A DNA stretch of 64,000 bases from Streptomyces longhuiensis (GTDB taxonomy: Bacteria > Actinomycetota > Actinomycetes > Streptomycetales > Streptomycetaceae), in the NCBI RefSeq assembly GCF_020616555.1, contig NZ_CP085173.1, positions 8,138,001-8,202,000 of the forward strand, given 5' to 3'. Positions within the stretch are counted from its first letter, which is position 1, and each line of letters starts with the position of its first letter. The notes beneath the pieces were generated by a model. The model was not told the DNA's origin, ran no database searches, and saw nothing but the letters and a program-made list of their open reading frames with translations. The position numbers were made by a program, and so were the translations under genes. Positions 32,084-41,471 of the stretch are shown in pieces.

Positions 32084-33004
32084 TCAGGCGGTTCCTTCCT
32101 GGGCGACGGAGTGGCCGCGGGGCTTGAGGCCTAGCTTCTGGCGGGCCTCGTCCGGGGTGGCGACGCGCGCGCCCATCGCCTCGACGATCGTCACGGCGCG
32201 CTCGACGAGCTGCGCGTTGGTGGCCTTGACGCCCTTGCCGAGATAGAGGTTGTCCTCCAGGCCGACGCGGACGTGCCCGCCGAGCACGACGGACTGCGCG
32301 ACCCACGGCATCTGCATCCGGCCCAGCGCGAAGCTCGCCCACTGCGCGCCCTCAGGCAGCATGTTGACCATCGACTGGAGGACGCCCGGGTCGGCGGGCG
32401 CGCCCCACGGGATGCCCATGCAGAGCTGGAACACGGTCGGATCGTCGAGCAGGCCCTCGGCGAGCAGCTGCTTGGCGAACCAGAGGTGACCCGTGTCGAA
32501 GATCTCCAACTCGGGCCGCACGCCCAGCTCCTGGATGCGCCGGGCGCCCGCGCGGAGCATGTCCGGGGTGGAGACGTAGAGGTTGCTGCCGTCGCCGAAG
32601 TTGAGGGAGCCGCAGTCCAGGGTGCAGATGTCGGGGAGCAGGTCCTCGACGTGCGGCAGCCGTTCGAGGCCGCCGACGAGGTCGGTGCCCGGCAGCTGCT
32701 TCAGCGGCTCGTCCGGGTCGACGACCAGGTCACCGCCCATTCCGGCGGTGAGGTTGATGACGACGTCGGTACCGGTCTCCTTGATCCGCTCGACGACCTC
32801 GCGGTACAGCCGCGGGTCGCGCGAGGGCGCTCCGGTCTCGGGGTCGCGTACGTGGATGTGGACCTCGGCGGCGCCCGCGTCCGCCGCCTCCACCGCGGAG
32901 CGGGCTATCTGCTCGGGGGTGACCGGTACGTGAGGGCTCTTGCGGACGGTGTCGCCGGCGCCGGTGAGGGCGCAGGTGATGATGACGTCCTGGTTCATGG
33001 GCAT
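32084..33004 (-). CDS. Beta-keto acid cleavage enzyme (dehydrocarnitine type)
   Basis: A 306-residue zinc-dependent BKACE (DUF849) enzyme. The metal pair HIHVRD is near residue 48-53, and the TIM-barrel segments [11 protein letters not shown] and [11 protein letters not shown] are intact. Members of the family condense a beta-keto acid with acetyl-CoA; in this operon the products would be betainyl-CoA and acetoacetate from 3-dehydrocarnitine. ATG 33004 is preferred over 32998 because AAGGAG stands about ten bases upstream. It lies 62 bases after the regulator gene on the same strand. Confidence 0.9.
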   Translation of the reverse strand: MPMNQDVIITCALTGAGDTVRKSPHVPVTPEQIARSAVEAADAGAAEVHIHVRDPETGAPSRDPRLYREVVERIKETGTDVVINLTAGMGGDLVVDPDEPLKQLPGTDLVGGLERLPHVEDLLPDICTLDCGSLNFGDGSNLYVSTPDMLRAGARRIQELGVRPELEIFDTGHLWFAKQLLAEGLLDDPTVFQLCMGIPWGAPADPGVLQSMVNMLPEGAQWASFALGRMQMPWVAQSVVLGGHVRVGLEDNLYLGKGVKATNAQLVERAVTIVEAMGARVATPDEARQKLGLKPRGHSVAQEGTA

Positions 33005-33066
33005 GCGGACATCGCTCCTTGGGCCCGAAGGCCGTTGGGGGCAGGGGGATGTGAGGGACAGTCAGT

Positions 33067-33924
33067 TCAGCGGGGGGCGGGCGCGGTCAGGGTGTCGTCG
33101 ACGTACGCGAGCAGAGCCGTGTGCATCGCCTCGGCGTCGGTGCCGGGGGCGCCGGGAGTCGAGGCGAGCACCTGGGTGGCCAGTCCGTCGATCAGGGCGG
33201 TGAGCGCGAGCGCTGCCGCCTCCGGGTCGACGGGTCTGAACGAACCCCGCGCGACGCCGCGCCGGACCACGTCGGCGACGGTCTCGCGCCACTGCCGGTA
33301 GTACTCGGCGTGCAGCCCGCCGACCGCCGTGGAGCGGGCCGCCTCGGCCCAGAGGTCCAGCCAGACCGCCCACTGTCTGCGCTGCTGCGCGGTGCGCGGC
33401 GTCTGGAGCGCGATGAGCTGGCGCAGCTCGTCGGCCGGATCCGCCGCGTCGGCGGTGCGCGCCGCCCGGTGGGCGGTGTCCTCGTCCATGCACCACCGCA
33501 CGGCCGCCTCCAGGAGTTCCGCGCGGCCGGGGAAGTGGTAGTGGATGGCGGCCGTGCTGGTCGCGCAGGCCTCGGCGATGTCGGAGACCCGTACGGCGTG
33601 GAAGCCGCGCTCGGCGATCAGGCGGACCGTCTCGCGCACGATCTGCGAGGGGCGGCCGCCCTCGACCGGGACGGCGGTGCCCGCCGGGCGGGCCGGGGGC
33701 CGGTGCCGCGCGCCGAGCAGCCGGCCCGCGTCCACCTGCCCCTCGTCGGCGATCCGGGCCAGCTCGGCCGCCGTGAAGCGGCGCGTGCCGCTCAGGGACC
33801 GGGACAGCTTGGAGGGGTCCATGACGATCCGCCGGGCGAACTCGCGCTGGCTCACCCCGGCGGCGGTGATCACCTCCCGCACCCGGGCGGCGACCTCGTC
33901 TCGGTTCTCGTCTCCGTGCTCCAC
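33067..33924 (-). CDS. XRE-TetR fusion regulator of carnitine genes
   Basis: A 285-residue regulator with two DNA-binding modules. Residues 10-65 are an XRE-type helix-turn-helix (GVSQREFARRIVMDPSKLSRSL). Residues 89-280 are a TetR protein with its own helix-turn-helix (ERGFHAVRVSDIAEACATSTAAIHYHFPGRAELLE) and helical ligand domain. TetR regulators usually start directly with their single HTH and are about 200 residues, so the first 85 residues are an added domain. It precedes the carnitine genes in the same orientation, so it probably controls its own operon. Candidate operators lie 55-100 bases upstream. Confidence 0.88.
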   Translation of the reverse strand: MEHGDENRDEVAARVREVITAAGVSQREFARRIVMDPSKLSRSLSGTRRFTAAELARIADEGQVDAGRLLGARHRPPARPAGTAVPVEGGRPSQIVRETVRLIAERGFHAVRVSDIAEACATSTAAIHYHFPGRAELLEAAVRWCMDEDTAHRAARTADAADPADELRQLIALQTPRTAQQRRQWAVWLDLWAEAARSTAVGGLHAEYYRQWRETVADVVRRGVARGSFRPVDPEAAALALTALIDGLATQVLASTPGAPGTDAEAMHTALLAYVDDTLTAPAPR

Positions 33925-33979
33925 GGTCGACGACCCTAGCCGCGTGATGAGCAGATCTCAACACGCGGCCACACATCCA

Positions 33980-34025
33980 TACAGATCAGTCGGTGTATTG
34001 AGCCACTGACTGGCGCATCAGTCAG
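33980..34025. promoter_or_regulatory. Inverted repeats upstream of the XRE-TetR gene
   Basis: Two symmetric elements: an imperfect TACAGATCAGTCGGTGTA (33980-33997) with TACA/TGTA ends, and a perfect CTGACTG-gcgcat-CAGTCAG (34006-34025). Both contain CAGTC. They lie between the end of the GH85 gene and the regulator start, so they may be operators. The second could also be a weak terminator for GH85. Confidence 0.5.
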
Positions 34026-34040
34026 GAGCTCAACGCGCGC

Positions 34041-36074
34041 TCAACGGGACCAGTGGACCTCCGCCGTCGCGGACGCGCTCCGGGACCCGTCCGGCGCGAC
34101 CGCCACGAGCCGCAGCCGCGTGACGGTCTCCGACGCGGCGGGCGCGGGAAGGCTCAGGCAGTACACGTCGTCGTAGATGCGGCCGAGCCAGCTCCCGTCG
34201 TCGTCGCGCAGCAGGTCGTAGTGGTGGACCCCGTGCCCGGCGAGGCGCCAGGACAGGAGGACGTGGGCCGTCCCTCCGTCCGTGAGCACCTCGTCGACCC
34301 TGAAGTCCTCGGGCTGGGCGGGTGCTGCGAACTCAGGTCCCAGCAGGGCGAGTTCACCGATCCGAATGGCGCACCGGGTCGGCCGGCGGGACGACACGCG
34401 CAGGCCGACGGCCGCGATCGTCCGTCCACGGAAGGGGGCGAGGCCGTGCGTCGTCGTGTGCCAGTCGGCCGCCGACCCGGCCGCGAGCCAGGTGAAGGTG
34501 TCGGGCGCGTCCTGGAACAGCAGCCCCACCTCCAGATCTGCGCCGTCCGTGCCGTGGGTGGTCACGGCGAGGCGCTCGGGCCCGGTGACGGCCAGCGCCG
34601 TCTTGTAGAGGCGCACCGTCGTAGCGCAGTCCGGCCCGAGCGGACCGGAGATGAGCAGCGAGGAACCGCCGTCGTACGCGAGCTCGTGGTCGAAGTCGAC
34701 CGGCAGGGGAGCGCCCGCACCCGCAGCGCCCGCACCCTCAGCGCCCGTGCCTTCTGCGCCTGTCCCCTCCGTACCGGTACCCGCTGCGCCCGTACCCTCC
34801 GCGCGCGTCCAGAACTGCCAGGTCGGCAGCACGTCCTGGACGGAGGCGTTGTGCCAGTCGCCGTCCGAGGCCCGCCGTCCGTCGAGGAAGAAGGCGCGTC
34901 CGTGACCGGTGTTGAAGCGGGTGACGAACGGGAACGAGCCGATGACCGACCGCTCGGTGATGTGGTGCGCCACGCCGTCCCACGCCCGGTGGTCGTCCCG
35001 GTCGCGCGGCGTCCGCCGGTCGTGGGGGAGGAGGCGGCCGCTGCGGGTGGGGTCCTCGTGCGGCCCCGACCAGTAGCGGCGCTCGCGCCGGAACACCTCG
35101 TCCTGGGCGTCCGGGTCGTCGTGGCGAGGGGCCAGCTCCTTCACGAAGTGCGAGCCGAACAGCGCCCAGCTCGTGCGCGCCGCTTTCCCTGGCGGGAACA
35201 GCAGCCGCGGGTCGTACTCGGGGTCGAAGCCGAACTGCTCGTTCTCCGTGCCGTGGAAGACCGTCGCATAGGGGTCGCGGCCCAGCTTCAGGGCCGTCGC
35301 ACGTGACGTCTCGACGCCCTCGGGTGTCATCCAGTAGTTCGCGAAGAAGCTGTCGGACACGTCGAGCCAGGGGGCGTTGTCCGCGCTGAGGTGGTTGAGG
35401 TAGTCGAGGTGCCCGTCCGGCGTGATCGTGTCGTACCACTGGAGGTGGAACCCCTCCGGGGCGCGCTCCCGCAGTGAGCGCAGCAGGTCGTGGAGCCGCG
35501 CCGCGTGGCCGGGCGGCGTCTCGGCCTCGTGATTGATGAAGTAGCCGTCGAAGCCGAAGTACGCGGCCATCTCGATCAGCTTGTCCGCCACGGGGAACGA
35601 GCCGTCGGCGCGCTGCTCCAGATACTCCTCGAAGTCGCCGGAGCGCGGCCAGAACCAGCAGCCCAGACTGCGCACGCCGTTGCGGTGGGCCGCGTCCGTG
35701 TAGGCGGGGTTGGGCAGGTTGACCAGGCCGTGCGCGGGGTCGTCCGCGGGCGAGCCGTCGACGGGCAGCCCGTGCCAGGAGCCGTAGAAGTCGGAGTACT
35801 GCCAAAAGCGCAGGAGACGGCGCGCGAACGCGTCGCCGTACTTGCGGGCCGTGAAGAAGGCGTCGTCGTAGTCGTAGGTCAGGTTCATGAGCCGCGGGCC
35901 CGTCGCCAGGTCCGGGTGCGCCTGCGTGGCGGGGAACGGGGCGATGCGCGGCGCGAGCGGGACGCGCGAGCGGAAGTGGCGCGCCCAGCGGTCGGTCCCG
36001 GGGCTCCAGCTCTTGAGCGCGGCGGCGTCGTAGCCGTGCATGTACGGGCGCACGGGGGAGCGGTCGTCATCCAT
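34041..36074 (-). CDS. Endo-beta-N-acetylglucosaminidase, GH85
   Basis: A 677-residue GH85 enzyme that cuts between the two GlcNAc residues of the N-glycan core. The catalytic segment DGYFINHEAE carries Asn181 and Glu183, matching the Asn/Glu pair of substrate-assisted GH85 catalysis. No signal peptide is present, so it should act inside the cell on imported oligosaccharides or on free glycans. A glycine/alanine/glutamate-rich linker of about 30 residues separates the catalytic and beta-sandwich regions from the C-terminal domains. It is downstream of the GH5 gene by 48 bases with GGAG before the ATG, and is part of the LacI-controlled divergent unit. Confidence 0.9.
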   Translation of the reverse strand: MDDDRSPVRPYMHGYDAAALKSWSPGTDRWARHFRSRVPLAPRIAPFPATQAHPDLATGPRLMNLTYDYDDAFFTARKYGDAFARRLLRFWQYSDFYGSWHGLPVDGSPADDPAHGLVNLPNPAYTDAAHRNGVRSLGCWFWPRSGDFEEYLEQRADGSFPVADKLIEMAAYFGFDGYFINHEAETPPGHAARLHDLLRSLRERAPEGFHLQWYDTITPDGHLDYLNHLSADNAPWLDVSDSFFANYWMTPEGVETSRATALKLGRDPYATVFHGTENEQFGFDPEYDPRLLFPPGKAARTSWALFGSHFVKELAPRHDDPDAQDEVFRRERRYWSGPHEDPTRSGRLLPHDRRTPRDRDDHRAWDGVAHHITERSVIGSFPFVTRFNTGHGRAFFLDGRRASDGDWHNASVQDVLPTWQFWTRAEGTGAAGTGTEGTGAEGTGAEGAGAAGAGAPLPVDFDHELAYDGGSSLLISGPLGPDCATTVRLYKTALAVTGPERLAVTTHGTDGADLEVGLLFQDAPDTFTWLAAGSAADWHTTTHGLAPFRGRTIAAVGLRVSSRRPTRCAIRIGELALLGPEFAAPAQPEDFRVDEVLTDGGTAHVLLSWRLAGHGVHHYDLLRDDDGSWLGRIYDDVYCLSLPAPAASETVTRLRLVAVAPDGSRSASATAEVHWSR

Positions 36075-36122
36075 GAGTCAACTCCGGTGGGGCGAGGGCG
36101 AGTTCAGGGACAGGTGCGGGGA

Positions 36123-37364
36123 TCAGGCAACGTTGTCAACCGTCACGACCTCGGTGATCCCGCGCGCCGCGAGATGCCCCGCGTCGTCCGCGAGGCCCGC
36201 CAGGACCGTCGTCGGACGCGCCCCGTCCGCCGTCAGACGCGTGAACGCCTCGAAGACGGGACCGCCCGGCGCGCACACCGAGCGGTGCGGGGCCCGGTCC
36301 TCGTCGCCGGCGTCCACGACCAGGGCCGTCGTGCGTGGAGCCGGCGCGTGCTCGCGCCCCCGCCACTGGGCGGCGAACGCGGCCACGGACCTGCCGACCG
36401 GTTTCACCTCGCTGTCGTTCGTCAACAGGCCCAGGGAGTACTCGAGTTCGGGGAAATCGGCGAGGTCTCGGCTGACGTCGTGCGAGCACCACCACGTGAC
36501 GCCCCACAGATCCGGGCAGTCCAGGGCGGCCTCGACCGTGGCCTCCGTGAACTCGGCCGCGTGCTCGGCCGGGATCAGCGGCTGCGGCGCGCCCACCTCC
36601 TGGAGCCACACCGGCCGCCGCGGGTCCAGCGCCCACGCCTTCGACAGCTCGACCAGATACGCGGCATGCCCGGAGGTCGCCGGGCCGCTGCGGCCGTGGC
36701 GCTGCGCCGTGCCGTTGAACACCCAGGAGTGCACCGCCGTCATCGCGCCGAGCCGCGCCGCGTGCGCCGGGGTGAACGGCTGGTCGTCCTGGTACCAGGA
36801 GGCGTCGTACTCGGCGTGCAGATGCGGCAGCCCCGGCGCGCCCTCCTCGCATGCGGCGAGCACCCGCTCCAGCCAACTCCCTGCCTGCTCGGGGGTGATG
36901 CGGTCCGGATCCGGATGCGGAGGGCCCGCCGCGAACTGGGCGATCTCGTTGCCGATCGTCATTCCCAGGAAGTTCGGACGGTCGGCGAGCGCGGAGGCGA
37001 GCGTCCGGAGATAGTCCTCCTGGGCCGAGACGACGTCCGAATCGGTGAAGATATTGCGGCGGTGCCAGGTCTGCGTCCAGGCGGGCAGGAAGTCGAAACT
37101 CGACAGGTGCCCCTGGAGCCCGTCCACGTTGACGTCGAGGCCGCGCTCGCCGGCCGCGTCCGCGAGCGCCACCAGCTGCTCGACCGCCCGCGGTCTGATC
37201 AGGGAGCGATTGGGCTGGAAGACGGGCCACAGCGGGAACACGCGCACATGGTCGAGGCCCAGAGCGGCGATCGCGTCCAGGTCCGCGCGCACGGCGTCGA
37301 GGTCGAAGTCGAGCCAGTGGTGGAACCACCCCTGGCTGGGCGTGTAGTTGGCGCCGAAACGCAT
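36123..37364 (-). CDS. GH5-type glycosidase, probable N-glycan core beta-mannosidase
   Basis: A 413-residue clan-A TIM-barrel glycosidase without signal peptide. The acid/base is Glu140 in TIGNE and the nucleophile Glu256 in WLQEVG. Its overall look and its neighbour GH85 fit subfamily GH5_18, whose characterised members are beta-mannosidases acting on Man-beta-1,4-GlcNAc of N-glycans; I assign the subfamily by context and memory only. ATG 37364 (MRFGANYTPS) fits the family start; the longer frame upstream runs into the promoter. It is divergent from the LacI gene across a region with two AGCGCT-centred sites. Confidence 0.8.
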   Translation of the reverse strand: MRFGANYTPSQGWFHHWLDFDLDAVRADLDAIAALGLDHVRVFPLWPVFQPNRSLIRPRAVEQLVALADAAGERGLDVNVDGLQGHLSSFDFLPAWTQTWHRRNIFTDSDVVSAQEDYLRTLASALADRPNFLGMTIGNEIAQFAAGPPHPDPDRITPEQAGSWLERVLAACEEGAPGLPHLHAEYDASWYQDDQPFTPAHAARLGAMTAVHSWVFNGTAQRHGRSGPATSGHAAYLVELSKAWALDPRRPVWLQEVGAPQPLIPAEHAAEFTEATVEAALDCPDLWGVTWWCSHDVSRDLADFPELEYSLGLLTNDSEVKPVGRSVAAFAAQWRGREHAPAPRTTALVVDAGDEDRAPHRSVCAPGGPVFEAFTRLTADGARPTTVLAGLADDAGHLAARGITEVVTVDNVA

Positions 37365-37478
37365 CGCGGACTCCCGGCTATCGGAATCGAATCCCGGGCA
37401 GTCTGCCCTCAACTCCTTGCTCGCATCCACCCTTTGCGCAGTTCCAGGAGATTTTTACGAGCCCTCTTGCCGATGCGG

Positions 37479-37517
37479 CTTTAGCGCTTTAGTCTCCACC
37501 GAACTCAAGCGCTTTAG
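37479..37517. promoter_or_regulatory. Two LacI-type operator sites
   Basis: CTTTAGCGCTTTAG (37479-37492) and CTCAAGCGCTTTAG (37504-37517) start 25 bases apart in the divergent GH5/LacI intergenic region. Both share AGCGCTTTAG, with the CG-centred palindrome typical of LacI operators. They are the obvious binding sites of the adjacent LacI protein. Confidence 0.8.
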
Positions 37518-37562
37518 CCAGCCGTGCGAACCGTCCGGCGAAGCGGATCCAGGAGCCAAGCC

Positions 37563-38612
37563 ATGCGGCGTACCCCCGCCAGACGCCCCACCATCAAGGA
37601 CATCGCGCTGCGCTCGGGCGTGTCCGAGAGCGCGGTCTCCTTCGCGCTCAACGGCAGGCCCGGTGTCTCGGAAGCCACCCGGGACCGGGTCCGCCGCGTC
37701 GCCGACCAGCTGGGCTGGCGGCCCAGCGCCGCGGCGCGCGCCCTGTCGGGCGAGGGCGCGGCCACGGTCGGCCTCGTGCTGGCCCGCCCGGCCAGCACGC
37801 TCGGCGTCGAGTCGTTCTTCCTGCAGCTCGTCTCCGGCATCCAGGAGGTCCTCGCCAGGCGGCGCCTCGGCCTGCTCTTCCAGGTGGTCGAGGACCTGTC
37901 CGCGGAGTGCGACGCGTACCGGCGCTGGTGGGCGGAGCGCCGCGTGGACGGCGTCCTCGTCGTCGACCCGCGGGCGGACGACCCCCGGCCGCCGCTCCTG
38001 GACGAACTCGGCCTGCCCGCCGTCGTCATCGGCTCCCTGCCGCCAGGCGACGACGGCACCGGACACCCCGGCATCTCCAACCTGTGGGCCGACGACGCCC
38101 GCGCCATGGCGTCCATCGTGAGCCACCTGCACGGTCTCGGACACCGCAGGATCGTGCACATCGCGGGCCTGCCCGAACTCGCCCACACGCAGCGCCGCAT
38201 CCAGTCGCTGCGCACGGAGGCGGAGCGGCGCGGCCTCACCGACGTCCGGTCGATCACCACGGACTACTCGGACACCGAGGGCGCCGAGGCCACCCGCCGG
38301 GTCCTCGACTCCGACACTCCGCCGACGGCGATCGTCTACGACAGCGACGTCCTGGCCGTCGCCGGACTCGCCGTCGCCGCCGGGCGCGGCATCCCCGTAC
38401 CGGACCGCCTCTCCCTCGTGGCCTGGGACGACTCCGTCCTGTGCCGTACCACGCACCCCGCGCTGACCGCGCTCGTCCGCGACACGACGGCGTTCGGCCG
38501 CCGGGCCGCGCAGGAGCTGCTCGCCCTGCTCGACGGCGGACCGGCCCTGCGCGTCGAGGACGAACTGCCCCATCTCGAACGACGCGGCAGCACCACCGCC
38601 GCGTCGCCCTGA
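37563..38612 (+). CDS. LacI-family transcriptional regulator
   Basis: A 349-residue LacI repressor. The helix-turn-helix and hinge helix are in TIKDIALRSGVSESAVSFAL (10-29) and PSAAARALSG, followed by a periplasmic-binding-type ligand domain. ATG 37563 is chosen because AGGAG lies nine bases upstream; the in-frame GTG at 37524 has none. It sits between the divergent GH5-GH85 unit and the co-directional importer/GH29/GH84 genes, and its two candidate operators lie directly upstream. It is inferred to repress the N-glycan locus until an imported oligosaccharide is present. Confidence 0.92.
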   Translation: MRRTPARRPTIKDIALRSGVSESAVSFALNGRPGVSEATRDRVRRVADQLGWRPSAAARALSGEGAATVGLVLARPASTLGVESFFLQLVSGIQEVLARRRLGLLFQVVEDLSAECDAYRRWWAERRVDGVLVVDPRADDPRPPLLDELGLPAVVIGSLPPGDDGTGHPGISNLWADDARAMASIVSHLHGLGHRRIVHIAGLPELAHTQRRIQSLRTEAERRGLTDVRSITTDYSDTEGAEATRRVLDSDTPPTAIVYDSDVLAVAGLAVAAGRGIPVPDRLSLVAWDDSVLCRTTHPALTALVRDTTAFGRRAAQELLALLDGGPALRVEDELPHLERRGSTTAASP

Positions 38613-38698
38613 ACCGGACCCACCGATTGCGCCGCCCCCCACACGCAACGCGCTCGGACAACGATGTCGACCCCTCGTCCCGGAGGTTTCAGGTCCCC

Positions 38699-40387
38699 AT
38701 GAACGCCACTGCCCGCACGCATGTCACCACCCCCACGCGCCGTCCCCGCACCCACGCGATCAGAACCGGCACCCTCGCTGCCCTCACCCTCGCCCTCGCC
38801 GCGACCGGCTGCTCGGCCGGCCCCGCGGCGTCCGGAGGGGCGGGCGCCTCGTCCCTCACCGCGAACCTGGGCTTCTCGGGTACCACCATCACCCGGAACT
38901 TCAACCCGTTCTCCCTGGCGGCGACGCAGGGCACCTTCGGCTTCCAGTACGAGGCGCTCTTCGACTTCAACATCCTCAAGGGCGGCGAGTTCAAGCCGTG
39001 GCTCGGCACCAAGTACACGTGGTCCGACGGCGGCAAGAAGATCACCATCGACCTCGACAAGCGCGCCAACTGGTCGGACGGCTCCAAGCTCACCGCCGCC
39101 GACGTGGTCTTCACCATGGACTACGTACGGGACAACAAGCTGCCTCCGAGCTGGGCCTTCGACTACAAGAAGGCGACGGCGGCCGACGACCACACGCTCG
39201 AGATCACCTTCGACAAGCCGGCCTACTCGAAGCTCGACTCCATCGGCGGGATCACCCCTGTACCGAAGAAGGAGTGGCAGGGCAGGAACGGCAAGACCTA
39301 CACCAACCCGAACCCGGTCGGCTCGGGCCCGTACAAGCTCAGGCAGTACAGCGCCCAGCAGCTCACCTTCCAGGCCCGCGACAACTACTGGAAGCAGAAG
39401 AACATCCCGGTCAAGACGGTCAAGGCGCCCGTCATCACCCAGGCCGCCGAGGTGCCCAAGCTCCTCAGCGGCGAGCTGGAGTGGAGCGGCGGGGTCGTGC
39501 CCGACGTGCGGAAGCAGTACATCTCCAAGGACCCGAAGAACCACCACGCCTGGTACCCCACCTATGGCGGGCAGTACATGTTCTTCAACCACACGAAGAA
39601 GCCGTTCACCGATGTGCATGTGCGCCGGGCCCTCTCCCTGGCCGTCGACCGCACCCAGCTGCTCGACATCACCAACCCGGGCATGTTCAACACGCTCAAC
39701 CTGACCGGCCTGGACGCCAAGACGCAGGGCAAGTGGATCGACGCCAAGTACCAGGACGCCGAGCAGCCCAGGGCCGAACTCGCCAAGTCCCTGGCCGAGT
39801 TCGAGAAGGCCGGTTACACCAAGAAGGACGGCAAGCTGGTCGACGGCAGCGGCAAGCAGCTCTCCTTCACCATCATCGAGGTCTCCACCTGGGGCGACGC
39901 CGTCCAGTTCGACAAGGTCGTGGCCAGCCAGCTGGAGAAGGCCGGTGTGAACGTGTCGGTCAAGCCGACCGACGCCTCGCAGCTCGACGTCAAGCGCAAG
40001 AAGGGCGACTTCGACGTCCTGATCGGCGGCGCGGTCTACTACTCCACCCCGTACAACTACTTCAAGGACATGCTCTGGAGCGGCAACGCGGGCGTGTGGA
40101 CCAACTACGGCCACTACAAGAGCGCGAAGGCCGACGCGCTCATCAAGGAGATGGGCGAGACCGGCGACCCGGCCGAGATCAAGAAGATCTCCGCCGAACT
40201 CGAGGGAATGATGGTCGACGACGTGCCCGCCGCTCCGCTGATCACCATCGGTGTCTCCAGCGAGTACAACAGCAGGAACTGGACCGGCTGGCCGACCGCG
40301 AAGAACCCGTACGCGCAGCCCGCTCCCTGGGCCGGCGGGATCGACGCCATGAGCATCCTGCTCAACCTGCGCCCCGTGAAGGGCTGA
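38699..40387 (+). CDS. ABC solute-binding lipoprotein, family 5 (Opp/Dpp type)
   Basis: A 562-residue extracellular binding protein. A lipoprotein signal ends in LAATGC with Cys38 as the lipidated residue. The SBP_bac_5 fold is evident from the N-terminal NPF/FEALFDF region, the WSDGSKLTAADVVF segment and GSGPYKL. Family 5 proteins mostly bind oligopeptides but some bind oligosaccharides. Being embedded among GH85, GH5, GH29 and GH84 genes, this one is inferred to bind N-glycan-derived oligosaccharide or glycopeptide. GGAGG stands 13 bases before the ATG. Confidence 0.9.
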   Translation: MNATARTHVTTPTRRPRTHAIRTGTLAALTLALAATGCSAGPAASGGAGASSLTANLGFSGTTITRNFNPFSLAATQGTFGFQYEALFDFNILKGGEFKPWLGTKYTWSDGGKKITIDLDKRANWSDGSKLTAADVVFTMDYVRDNKLPPSWAFDYKKATAADDHTLEITFDKPAYSKLDSIGGITPVPKKEWQGRNGKTYTNPNPVGSGPYKLRQYSAQQLTFQARDNYWKQKNIPVKTVKAPVITQAAEVPKLLSGELEWSGGVVPDVRKQYISKDPKNHHAWYPTYGGQYMFFNHTKKPFTDVHVRRALSLAVDRTQLLDITNPGMFNTLNLTGLDAKTQGKWIDAKYQDAEQPRAELAKSLAEFEKAGYTKKDGKLVDGSGKQLSFTIIEVSTWGDAVQFDKVVASQLEKAGVNVSVKPTDASQLDVKRKKGDFDVLIGGAVYYSTPYNYFKDMLWSGNAGVWTNYGHYKSAKADALIKEMGETGDPAEIKKISAELEGMMVDDVPAAPLITIGVSSEYNSRNWTGWPTAKNPYAQPAPWAGGIDAMSILLNLRPVKG

Positions 40388-40394
40388 TGGCGCC

Positions 40395-41471
40395 ATGACC
40401 GTTCCCGCCCTCGGCCCGGTGGACGCCACCGTCGTCGCGCCCCGGCCCGGCCGCCGCCTCAGGAGCGTCAGACTCGGCACCGCCCGGTACTTCCTGCGGC
40501 GACTGGGCTTCTACGCCGTGGCCGCCGCGCTGGCCATCACCCTCAACTTCCTCATCCCACGCCTGATGCCGGGCGACCCCGCCTCCGCGCTCATCGCGCA
40601 GATGCAGCAGAAGCAGACGCTGTCCGGCGACCAGGTGCACGCCATCTACCGGCTGTTCGGGACGCCCGGGGAGCCGCTCTGGGACCAGTACGTCACCTAT
40701 CTGAACCAGGTCCTGCACTTCAACTTCGGGATATCCGTGGCCTATTACCCCACACCCGTGTGGGAAGTGATCCGCACCGGACTGCCCTGGACGGTCGGCC
40801 TGGTGGGTCTCACCTCCGTCCTGTCCTTCGTCCTCGGCACCGCCGCCGGAGTCGTGTCGGGCTCCCGCGTGGGGTCGCGTTTCGACTCGTTCATGACGCC
40901 CGCGTCCATGTTCATGGGGTCGCTGCCGTTCTTCTGGGTCGCCCTCATCCTCGTCCTCGTCTTCGGGGTGCAGCTCAGCTGGCTGCCGACCAGCGGCGGG
41001 TACGACGGCGACATGCTGCCCGGCTTCAACGGTCCGTTCCTGGCCAGCGTCCTGCAGCACGGCATCCTTCCGGCGCTCACGATGGTGATGGCATCGGTGG
41101 GGGGCTGGCTCGTCGGCATGCGGAACATGATGGTCACGACCGTCTCCGAGGACTATGTGCTGCTCGCCCGCGCCAAGGGACTGTCCAAGGCACGCGTGAT
41201 GTTCCAGTACGCCGCCCGCAACGCCGTCCTGCCGAGCGTCGCCGGGTTCGCGCTCACCATCGGGACCGTCGTCAGCGGGCAACTCCTCGTGGAGATCGTC
41301 TTCGCCTACCCGGGCGTCGGATACCTCCTCTACCAGGCGGTCTCCAGTGTCGACTACCCGTTGATGCAGGCGCTGTTCCTGATCGTCTCGCTCTCCGTCC
41401 TCGCCGCGAACTTCGTCGCGGACTCCGTGTACGGGCTCATCGACCCGCGTGCGAGGGAGACCCGCTCATGA
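40395..41471 (+). CDS. ABC permease, DppB/OppB type
   Basis: A 358-residue inner-membrane permease. After a 30-residue cytoplasmic N-terminus there are about six transmembrane helices, the long extracellular loop after the first helix typical of OppB (DPASALIAQMQQ..), and the EAA loop DYVLLARAKGLSKARV that contacts the ATPase. It begins eight bases after the binding-protein gene and overlaps the next permease gene by ATGA. It works with the following three genes as one importer. Confidence 0.92.
   Translation: MTVPALGPVDATVVAPRPGRRLRSVRLGTARYFLRRLGFYAVAAALAITLNFLIPRLMPGDPASALIAQMQQKQTLSGDQVHAIYRLFGTPGEPLWDQYVTYLNQVLHFNFGISVAYYPTPVWEVIRTGLPWTVGLVGLTSVLSFVLGTAAGVVSGSRVGSRFDSFMTPASMFMGSLPFFWVALILVLVFGVQLSWLPTSGGYDGDMLPGFNGPFLASVLQHGILPALTMVMASVGGWLVGMRNMMVTTVSEDYVLLARAKGLSKARVMFQYAARNAVLPSVAGFALTIGTVVSGQLLVEIVFAYPGVGYLLYQAVSSVDYPLMQALFLIVSLSVLAANFVADSVYGLIDPRARETRS

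Noticed and set aside
34006..34025. Terminator for the GH85 gene
   Set aside because: The seven-base stem lacks a T-run, is not GC-rich, and repeats the CAGTC element of the neighbouring symmetric site, so an operator is the better reading, though not excluded.
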